Shown here one piece after another: positions 55,793-64,000 of a stretch of 64,000 nucleotides of DNA; the stretch's first letter is position 1; each line of letters starts with the position of its first letter. A program made the position numbers and the translations under genes. Location: NCBI GenBank assembly GCA_945874105.1, contig CAMCFJ010000005.1, positions 1 through 64,000 of the forward strand, written 5' to 3'. The notes under the pieces are model-generated. The model was not told where the DNA came from and made no database searches. It was given only the letters and a program-made list of their open reading frames with translations. Source of the stretch: Candidatus Nitrotoga sp. CP45 (GTDB lineage Bacteria > Pseudomonadota > Gammaproteobacteria > Burkholderiales > Gallionellaceae).

Positions 55793-56212
55793 ATGAAACG
55801 TTTTCTATTTGCAGTGGCGCTGGTCACTATCACTGTTCCAGCATTAGCTGACGATGTCGGAGTGTCCGTTAGTATTGGTCAACCCGGCTTTTATGGTCGA
55901 ATCGATATAGGTAATTATCCGCAACCCCAGTTAGTTTACACAGCGCCTGTCATAATTCAGCCAATGCCAATGGGCGTGGCACCTCAACCGGTTTATCTGC
56001 GTGTGCCCCCGGGACACCGGAAAAACTGGCGCAAGCACTGCCAAAGATATGGTGCCTGTGGTCAGTCAGTCTATTTTATTCATGATAATTGGTATAACAA
56101 TGTTTATGTGCCTCGCTATCGTGCACATGGCAACTTCCAAGGGGATGGGCGGGGTGGTCATGATAGGGGCGGCCATGGCGGAGGCCATGATAGGGGTCAT
56201 GACAGAGACTAA
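55793..56212 (+). CDS. Small secreted protein with Gly/His/Asp-rich tail, function unknown
   Basis: A 139-residue protein with a signal peptide (cleaved near PALAD), a middle part with PPGHRKNW, HCQRYGACGQSVYFI and WYNNVYVPRY, and a tail with repeated Gly-His-Asp-Arg (about 118-139). The middle blocks recur in small betaproteobacterial secreted proteins of unknown function. Two Cys (about 83 and 88) may pair. A metal-binding role of the His/Asp tail is only a guess. Confidence 0.8.
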   Translation: MKRFLFAVALVTITVPALADDVGVSVSIGQPGFYGRIDIGNYPQPQLVYTAPVIIQPMPMGVAPQPVYLRVPPGHRKNWRKHCQRYGACGQSVYFIHDNWYNNVYVPRYRAHGNFQGDGRGGHDRGGHGGGHDRGHDRD

Positions 56213-57838
<1,626 letters not shown>

Positions 57839-57874
57839 AATTCGCCGCTGCAAAATTTTACTGGGAGAAGTGTC

Positions 57875-58198
57875 ATGTTGATTAACAACGCTTATGCACA
57901 AACCGCTGCACTTGCGTCCGGTTCCGGCTTCATGGAATTTCTGCCTGTGGTCGCAGTGTGCGCAGTGTTTTATTTTCTTTTGCTGCGCCCACAACAGAAG
58001 CGCGCCAAGGAACAAAAGGCCATGCTGACTGCCCTGCAAAAAGGTGATGAAATTATCACTGTGGGTGGAGAGTTGGGTCGTGTGTCCAAGGTGGGCGAAA
58101 ACTATATCAGCTTGGAAATCGCCGAAAACGTTACAGTTCTGATTCAGAAAAGTGCGGTTCAAACGGTGCTGCCCAAGGGAACAATCAAGTCGATTTAA
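57875..58198 (+). CDS. yajC: Preprotein translocase accessory protein YajC
   Basis: A 107-residue protein with one membrane segment (about 20-38, FLPVVAVCAVFYFLLLRPQQKR) and the YajC beta part (GDEIITVGGELGRVSKVGENYISLEIAENV). GGGAGAA lies 7 bases before ATG. It is the accessory subunit that joins SecDF and is in its standard place. Confidence 0.97.
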   Translation: MLINNAYAQTAALASGSGFMEFLPVVAVCAVFYFLLLRPQQKRAKEQKAMLTALQKGDEIITVGGELGRVSKVGENYISLEIAENVTVLIQKSAVQTVLPKGTIKSI

Positions 58199-58207
58199 GG
58201 TACTGCA

Positions 58208-60019
58208 ATGAACCGTTATCCGCTGTGGAAATATCTGCTTGTTCTCGTTGTATTTATTCTGGGTCTGATTTACACCCTGCCTAATTTTTATGGTGAATCT
58301 CCTGCTGTGCAAATATTGCCCTTACGTCCCAATCTTAAGGCGGATAGTGCATTGCTGCAGCGGGTAGGTGATGCGCTTAAAGCGGCAAATCTGAATGCAG
58401 AAGGGATCGCGTTGGATCCTACTAGTGTTAAAGCGCGCTTTAATAACACCGATAATCAGCTTAAGGCCAAGGATATTTTGCAGGCCAAGCTGGGCGATGA
58501 TTACATGGTTGCCCTCAATTTACTGTCACGCTCGCCGCAGTGGTTATCTGCTATGAATGCACGGCCCATGTACCTTGGATTGGACTTGCGTGGCGGGGTG
58601 CATTTCTTGTTGCAGATTGACATGAAGGGCGCGCTGGATAAGGCAGTAGAAACCGCTTCCGGCGATATGCGGAGCACTCTCCGTGATCAGAATATCGCAT
58701 ATTCTGGTGTCAGCCGTGATGGAAGATTGGTGACGGTTAAGTTCCGTGATGCGGAAACGCGTAACAAAGGTTCGGCAGAACTCAAACAACGTTTCGGCAG
58801 TTTGGCCTTCAACGACAAGAATGAAGGCAACGAAATTCTCCTGCTCGCCACCTTGAAACCTCAGGAAGAAAATCGCATTCAGGAATCCGCTGTGCAGCAG
58901 AATTTGGTTACTTTGCGTAATCGTATCAATGAATTAGGCGTTGCCGAGCCGATAATTCAGCAGCAAGGTGTAGATCGTATTGTAGTGCAGCTCCCCGGCG
59001 TGCTGGATACGGCACACGCGAAAGATATTCTTGGTCGCACCGCGACACTGGAAGTGCGTCTGGTGGATGATGAGCATAAGCCCATCGATGGTTCTGCCGC
59101 GCCGTTTGGTACTGAGATGTTCAAGGATCGGGATGGATCTATGCTGCTGGTGAAGAAAAGTGTGCTGCTCACCGGCGAGCGCATCAATGATGCGCAACCC
59201 GGTTTTGACAACCGCAGCAATGAGCCTGCAGTGCATATCAATCTGGATAGCGCGGGTACGCGTAAATTTAAAGAAGCAACGCGCGAAAATGTCGGCAAGC
59301 GCATGGCCATAATCTTATTTGAAAAGGGTAAAGGCGAAGTGATTACTGCTCCTGTGATCCGTGAGGAAATTGGCGGCGGGCGCGTTCAAATTAGCGGCCA
59401 GATGAATACCAAAGAAGCAAACGATATATCCTTGTTGTTGCGAGCTGGTGCGCTGGCGGCGCCGATGGAAATCATTGAGGAGCGCACGGTTGGCCCAAGT
59501 CTCGGCGCGGACAATATTGTGCGTGGCTTTCGTTCCACTCAGATCGGATTTGTCGCTATTGCGATATTTATGATTGCCTATTACCTGATGTTTGGCGTGG
59601 TTTCCGTTCTGGCACTGGGCGCTAATTTATTGTTGCTAGTGGCATTGTTGTCCATGCTGCAAGCCACGCTGACTTTGCCTGGTATGGCCGGTATTGCGCT
59701 GACACTGGGCATGGCGATTGATGCCAACGTTTTGATCAATGAGCGCATTCGGGAGGAGCTACGGAATGGCAATACGCCACAAGCATCCATCCATGCCGGA
59801 TATGAGAATGCGTTCCGTACCATACTCGATTCCAACATCACCACTTTTATCGCGGGTTTCGCGTTGTTCATGTTTGGCTCCGGTGCGGTACGAGGTTTCG
59901 CTGTTGTATTGTGTTTGGGCATTCTTACTTCGATGTTCAGTGCAGTGCTGATATCACGTGCACTGGTTAACCTGATTTACGGGCGCAAGCTGCGGTTGAC
60001 CAATATCTCCATCGGTTAA
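58208..60019 (+). CDS. secD: Protein translocase subunit SecD
   Basis: A 603-residue SecD with the N-terminal membrane helix, a large periplasmic domain (about 30-430, GLDLRGGVHFLLQID) and the RND-type membrane bundle (about 450-590). The proton-path Asp is present in LGMAIDANVLINERIREEL. Size and order are standard; SecD works with SecF to pull proteins out of SecYEG with proton-motive force. An AAGG ribosome site lies before the ATG. Confidence 0.98.
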   Translation: MNRYPLWKYLLVLVVFILGLIYTLPNFYGESPAVQILPLRPNLKADSALLQRVGDALKAANLNAEGIALDPTSVKARFNNTDNQLKAKDILQAKLGDDYMVALNLLSRSPQWLSAMNARPMYLGLDLRGGVHFLLQIDMKGALDKAVETASGDMRSTLRDQNIAYSGVSRDGRLVTVKFRDAETRNKGSAELKQRFGSLAFNDKNEGNEILLLATLKPQEENRIQESAVQQNLVTLRNRINELGVAEPIIQQQGVDRIVVQLPGVLDTAHAKDILGRTATLEVRLVDDEHKPIDGSAAPFGTEMFKDRDGSMLLVKKSVLLTGERINDAQPGFDNRSNEPAVHINLDSAGTRKFKEATRENVGKRMAIILFEKGKGEVITAPVIREEIGGGRVQISGQMNTKEANDISLLLRAGALAAPMEIIEERTVGPSLGADNIVRGFRSTQIGFVAIAIFMIAYYLMFGVVSVLALGANLLLLVALLSMLQATLTLPGMAGIALTLGMAIDANVLINERIREELRNGNTPQASIHAGYENAFRTILDSNITTFIAGFALFMFGSGAVRGFAVVLCLGILTSMFSAVLISRALVNLIYGRKLRLTNISIG

Positions 60020-60036
60020 GTATAAAGAGGCAATAA

Positions 60037-60966
60037 ATGGAATTTTTCAAGATCAATCGCAACATTCCGTTCATGAGCTATGGGCGGTATACCACCACAA
60101 TTTCCCTGGTGACATTTATTCTGGCGGTATTTTTTATCGCAACTAGAGGGTTGAATTTCGGTGTGGATTTCACCGGTGGAACGGTGATGGAAGTGCATTA
60201 CGCTCAGACTGCTGACCTGAGCAAGGTGCGTGGGCAACTGACTGACATGGGGCTGCATGATGTGTTAGTGCAAAACTTTGGTTCTAGCCATGATGTGCTG
60301 CTGCAAGTATCGCTTAAGCAGAATGTAGTGGGCGCGAAATTGAGCGAGCAGATTCTCGACAAGTTGCGCCAGCAGGATGCCAGTGTGGAAATGCGCCGCG
60401 TCGAATTTGTCGGTCCTCAAGTGGGCAAAGACTTGGTGGAGAATGGTGCGCTTGCTCTGTTGTTGGTGTCCATTGGTATCGCTTGCTACCTTTGGGCGCG
60501 ATTCGAGTGGAAGTTTGGCCTTGCTGCGATAATCGCCAATTTGCATGACGTAATTATTATTATCGGTTTTTTTGCATTCTTCCAGTGGGATTTCTCACTC
60601 ACCGTGCTGGCGGCGCTGCTAGCCGTGTTGGGCTACTCGGTAAATGAATCAGTGGTAGTGTTCGATCGTATCCGGGAAAACTTCCGTAAGATGCGCAAGA
60701 CGGAGGTTGCAGAAATAATCGACAACGCGATTACACGCACTATGTCGCGCACCATTATTACCCACCTTTGCACCCAGATGATGGTGACAGCGATGCTGTT
60801 TTTGGGTGGGGAGACATTACATTATTTTGCGCTGGCGTTGACTATTGGCATTCTGTTTAGTATTTATTCCTCGGTGCTGGTGGCCAGCCCATTGCTTATG
60901 CTGATGGGCGTTTCGCGCGAGGATTTCATCAAGACGGAAAAAGTGGCTGAAGAAGTTTTACCCTAG
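60037..60966 (+). CDS. secF: Protein translocase subunit SecF
   Basis: A 309-residue SecF starting 17 bases after secD, with FGVDFTGGTVMEV, six membrane segments and GYSVNESVVVFDRIRENFRK. The usual N-D-T in the helix motif is N-E-S here, a small change. A GAGG ribosome site is seen. It is the partner of the previous gene. Confidence 0.97.
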   Translation: MEFFKINRNIPFMSYGRYTTTISLVTFILAVFFIATRGLNFGVDFTGGTVMEVHYAQTADLSKVRGQLTDMGLHDVLVQNFGSSHDVLLQVSLKQNVVGAKLSEQILDKLRQQDASVEMRRVEFVGPQVGKDLVENGALALLLVSIGIACYLWARFEWKFGLAAIIANLHDVIIIIGFFAFFQWDFSLTVLAALLAVLGYSVNESVVVFDRIRENFRKMRKTEVAEIIDNAITRTMSRTIITHLCTQMMVTAMLFLGGETLHYFALALTIGILFSIYSSVLVASPLLMLMGVSREDFIKTEKVAEEVLP

Positions 60967-60969
60967 ACT

Positions 60970-61617
60970 GTGGAACTGCTCGCTTCTTTTATAGATATTG
61001 TCCTGCATCTGGACGTTCATCTATTAGCAATCATGCAGGCATATGGCATGTGGATTTATGTCATCCTGTTCCTGATTATTTTCTGCGAAACCGGGCTGGT
61101 GGTAATGCCTTTTCTGCCGGGAGATTCACTGTTGTTCGTGGTAGGTGCGCTGTGCGGGGTTGGCGCGCTGGAAATAAAGCTGGTTCTGCCGTTGCTGATG
61201 GCTGCATCGTTTTCAGGGGATAGCACCAACTACTGGATCGGTCGATTAGTAGGTATGCGTTTAGTTAAGCGTGCCAACTCGAGCTTTCTTAAACATGAGC
61301 ATTTGGAAAAGACGCATGCGTTTTACAAGAAGCACGGAGGCAAGGCTATCCTGTTTGCTCGCTTTCTGCCCATTGTGCGAACCTTTGCGCCATTCGTAGC
61401 CGGCATTGGTTTGATGCGCTATCGACTGTTCATGTTGTTCAGCGCGTTAGGGAGTATCGCCTGGATTAGCCTTTTCATCATGGGAGGCTTTTTTTTAGGC
61501 AATATCCCAGTGGTGAAAGATAATTTGACCCTGATGGTTATCGTTGTCATTGCAATTTCATTTCTGCCAGCATTGCGCGAGTTTATTCGACATCGTCGTG
61601 TATTTAATAGTGCATAA
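60970..61617 (+). CDS. DedA-family (SNARE-associated type) membrane protein
   Basis: A 215-residue DedA protein with the family signature FLPGDSLLFVVGAL, the GDSTNYWIGRLVG block, and FARFLPIVRTFAPFVAGIGLMRY with the two conserved Arg. DedA proteins move lipids such as undecaprenyl phosphate and keep proton-motive force. It starts at GTG 60970, 3 bases after secF, so it is likely co-transcribed. Confidence 0.95.
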   Translation: MELLASFIDIVLHLDVHLLAIMQAYGMWIYVILFLIIFCETGLVVMPFLPGDSLLFVVGALCGVGALEIKLVLPLLMAASFSGDSTNYWIGRLVGMRLVKRANSSFLKHEHLEKTHAFYKKHGGKAILFARFLPIVRTFAPFVAGIGLMRYRLFMLFSALGSIAWISLFIMGGFFLGNIPVVKDNLTLMVIVVIAISFLPALREFIRHRRVFNSA

Positions 61618-61673
61618 AGTAGCTATAGTTGTGTCGACAGTTGTTTGTGGCCGGATTGATGGTAAATTGAGCT

Positions 61674-63581
61674 ATGATTAATGTTGAGTTTGAGGCACTT
61701 AAGGCGAAAGATCACTTACCTTCCCCCAAAGGTTTGGCTCTGAAAATTATTCAGCTCACCTTGAAGGAAGATGTAACAACTCAGGAGATTGCCCATGCGA
61801 TAAAGGCTGATCCGGCATTGTCAGGTCGGCTAATTAAGATGGCCAATGTACTCATGTCCTACCAGACAAAACCTATTGTATCCATAACAGATGTGGTCAT
61901 GTCATTGGGTTTGAGCATTGTACGTAATGTGGTGTTGGGCATGTCGCTAGTGGATGGTAGCCGCGATGGTGGCTGCCGAAAATTCAATTACCAAAATTTT
62001 TGGTCGCAATCGTTGTTGACGGCTATTGCTGCAAAAAACTTTGTAGAAGGTCGTAGAATGGGGGCAGCTGAGGAAATGTTTATTCTCGGCTTGCTGAGTC
62101 AGGTCGGTTCATTAGGACTAGCGACGGCATATCCTCAAGAATATTCCCTCATTCTTGAAAAGGTAGGAGCAGAAGACACCGATACCATATTGATCGATCT
62201 TGAACGCACTGAATTCGGGCTTGATCATAATCAATTGACAAAAGAGATGTTAGCAGACTGGGGTCTGCCACAAGTATTCCAAACAGCCGTTTTATATCAT
62301 GAAAACCCAGCGCTGTCTGATCTTGCCGAAGGCAATCGGAACTGGAACATTTTAAACGCATTGCATATCGCAAGCTATTTTTCCAAGGTGTGTTTATCGC
62401 ACGAACGACAACGGCACAAGCTGGTGCAAAAATTGATTCTTAGCGCCGCCAGGCTGGGCTGGGAGGCGGATATTTTTACTGAGTTAGGTGATAAGACGGT
62501 GCAGGAATGGCGTGAATGGAGTAAGTTATTCGGCATTCAGTCGACAGAGATACCCCTCTTCAAGGAGATTTTGCAAGCTGCGCCACCAACCGAGCTGGAA
62601 ATGCTTGATGTCGGGGCACCGGAGATTAGCTTGGAAGCATTTTATCCATTGCGTATCCTGCTGGTGGAGGACGATTATGCAACGACGTTGGTGCTGAAAC
62701 TTTCGCTGACAAAGGCCGGGCATACGGTTGCTACCGCAAGCGATGGGGTAGAGGCGTTAAGCATGCTCGATCCATTTATACCTCAACTTATCATTACAGA
62801 CTGGTACATGCCTAAGATGAATGGCATCGATTTTTGCAAGGCGCTTAGATGCAATGAGCTATGGCGCAATACCCCTGTATTTGTCATGATGAACCAAGAA
62901 AATTTGGATAGGATAGGAGAGATATTTGAGGCTGGAGCCTCCGATTACTTACCCAAGCCAGTTAACTCAAAAGTATTGGGTGCGAGACTGTGTGTCACTC
63001 AGCGTATGGTGCAGTTGCAGGAAGAGCTGAAGTCTGAACATCTGCAGCTACGCAATGTTGCCGCGCAATTGGCGGCATCAAACCATAGGTTGCATCAAAT
63101 GGCGCTTACTGATGTACTCACCGAGTTGCCCAATCGTCGTCATGCCAATGATTATCTGGAGCAGCAGTGGGCGATGGCAGAACGCAGTGGCCGTTCGCTG
63201 TCGTGCATGTTGGTAGATGTAGATTTCTTTAAGAAGGTTAACGACACTTATGGTCATAAGGTCGGGGATGATGTGCTGAAGCAGGTGGCGCAAATCTTAC
63301 GCTCATCAGCGCGCAAGCAGGATTTGGTGTGCCGTTTTGGTGGGGAGGAATTCTTGGTGATTTGCCCGGATGCTCAAGCGGATCAGGCCTATCAGTATGC
63401 GGAAAGATTGCGCCAGAATGTAGCTGCGGGACAGAGTCCCCTGAACTTGACGGTCACTATTAGCATCGGGGTGGCCAGCAAAGCCCCTGCATTGTTAAAT
63501 GCTGAGATGTTACTGCAACTTGCAGATAAGTGCTTGTTTATGGCCAAGGAAATGGGACGCAACCGTACGGTCGCGAATTGA
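61674..63581 (+). CDS. HDOD-receiver-GGDEF signalling protein, probable active diguanylate cyclase
   Basis: The 635-residue protein carries an HDOD domain (about 1-290, LPSPKGLALKIIQL ... DPALSGRLIKMAN), a receiver domain (about 326-445) with acceptor Asp376 in ITDWYMP and Lys in LPKPV, a coiled linker, and a GGDEF domain (about 475-632). The active site reads GGEEF (556-560) and a product-inhibition I-site RKQD is at 547-550, so it should make c-di-GMP under feedback. The receiver has Met where Thr/Ser is usual (VFVMMNQ). It is a single gene, so its sensor partner is elsewhere. BcsA and BcsE in this window could be among the c-di-GMP targets. Confidence 0.95.
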   Translation: MINVEFEALKAKDHLPSPKGLALKIIQLTLKEDVTTQEIAHAIKADPALSGRLIKMANVLMSYQTKPIVSITDVVMSLGLSIVRNVVLGMSLVDGSRDGGCRKFNYQNFWSQSLLTAIAAKNFVEGRRMGAAEEMFILGLLSQVGSLGLATAYPQEYSLILEKVGAEDTDTILIDLERTEFGLDHNQLTKEMLADWGLPQVFQTAVLYHENPALSDLAEGNRNWNILNALHIASYFSKVCLSHERQRHKLVQKLILSAARLGWEADIFTELGDKTVQEWREWSKLFGIQSTEIPLFKEILQAAPPTELEMLDVGAPEISLEAFYPLRILLVEDDYATTLVLKLSLTKAGHTVATASDGVEALSMLDPFIPQLIITDWYMPKMNGIDFCKALRCNELWRNTPVFVMMNQENLDRIGEIFEAGASDYLPKPVNSKVLGARLCVTQRMVQLQEELKSEHLQLRNVAAQLAASNHRLHQMALTDVLTELPNRRHANDYLEQQWAMAERSGRSLSCMLVDVDFFKKVNDTYGHKVGDDVLKQVAQILRSSARKQDLVCRFGGEEFLVICPDAQADQAYQYAERLRQNVAAGQSPLNLTVTISIGVASKAPALLNAEMLLQLADKCLFMAKEMGRNRTVAN

Positions 63582-63805
63582 TTTCCCCTGCGTCCTGAGA
63601 AAAATTGCATACAAAATTGTGATGATAATTGCTGGCTTCCGTTAGTTATATGGATAGTGCATTGATTAAAATTTCAAGACAGCACCAGTTCGAATATCCA
63701 TATTTTCAATCGGCAGAGTCACAATATAAAGGTTCTCTTGCCTATTCTGCTTTGTGAGTCCGATGGCTGCTTGATTGCCAGCAACTAACGATGACATAGC
63801 AAAAA

Positions 63806-64000
63806 TTAAATAACAACGGCTTCTTCCGTAAATTCCAATTGCACCTTCTCGTCCTTATCTACCGTGACGGTCACTTTGCCACCGTTGGATAGTTTTCCAA
63901 ACAATAACTCGTCTGCCAGTGCGCTTCGTATGGAGTCCTGAATTAAACGCGCCATCGGGCGTGCGCCCATTAGTGGGTCGAAGCCAGTCTTGGCGAGGTA
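63806..64000 (-). CDS. clpA: ATP-dependent Clp protease ATP-binding subunit ClpA (C-terminal end only)
   Basis: The last 64 codons of a minus-strand gene run in from the right edge. The sequence reads KTGFDPLMGARPMARLIQD, then a D2-small-domain end (LADELLFGKLSNGGKVTVTVD) typical of ClpA; ClpB endings differ. The stop is at 63806. Nothing of the ATPase motifs is in the window. Confidence 0.85.
   Translation of the reverse strand, partial: YLAKTGFDPLMGARPMARLIQDSIRSALADELLFGKLSNGGKVTVTVDKDEKVQLEFTEEAVVI

Overview
This 64 kb window is chromosomal DNA of a Gram-negative, autotroph-like bacterium, most likely a betaproteobacterium (order Nitrosomonadales; a Gallionellaceae-like organism is my guess, not proven). 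The reasons are the gene families (BcsEFQAG/BCZ cellulose secretion, YajC-SecDF, QueG-TsaE-AmiC, Sua5-PurC-PurE), the two-membrane secretion machinery, and a large locus for dissolved inorganic carbon uptake. I saw no rRNA, tRNA or CRISPR array.

Region 1 (1-14142) is a type I secretion locus. A huge open-ended gene on the minus strand (start 2849, running off the left edge) encodes a protein whose visible part is a Thr/Pro 9-residue repeat followed by at least 324 Asp-Thr dipeptides. Divergently encoded are a TolC-like lipoprotein with an unusual C-terminal extension (3758), an ATP-binding regulator with an N-terminal LuxR-type helix-turn-helix (6859), a 1323-residue ABC exporter made of two fused half-transporters (8803), and an HlyD-type adaptor (12775). 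A decayed GGDEF gene lies just upstream of the tolC-like gene. A decayed IS30-type transposase and a 97-bp inverted-repeat element separate this locus from region 2.

Region 2 (14847-29667) is a complete class-II-like cellulose locus in an unusual layout. dgkA-bcsE-bcsF-bcsQ-bcsA-bcsG lie on plus and bcsB-bcsZ-bcsC on minus, converging with a 6-bp gap. BcsA has an intact PilZ domain and BcsE an RxGD motif, so c-di-GMP control is expected. BcsZ has Asn where Escherichia coli has its catalytic Asp.

Region 3 (30600-42297) is an inorganic-carbon locus. A DabA-type protein with all four expected zinc/active-site residues is surrounded by four proton-antiporter-like membrane subunits (one NuoL-like, three NuoM-like), then a universal stress protein and a SulP-family transporter. 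Known DAB pumps use one DabA and one DabB, so this looks like an expanded version.

Region 4 (42292-52761) is mostly housekeeping: sua5, psiE, purC, purE, a secreted Cache-domain protein, a fused ATP-sulfurylase/APS-kinase whose sulfurylase half lacks its signature catalytic residues, a DHH phosphoesterase broken by two single-base deletions, amiC, tsaE, queG and a lipoprotein cytochrome c.

Region 5 (52965-64000) holds lemA with two TPM-domain genes, yceI, a small secreted protein, tgt-yajC-secD-secF-dedA, an HDOD-REC-GGDEF regulator, and the 3' end of clpA. Several parts could be joined by c-di-GMP (BcsA, BcsE, the GGDEF protein), but a link to the adhesin-like protein is only an inference.
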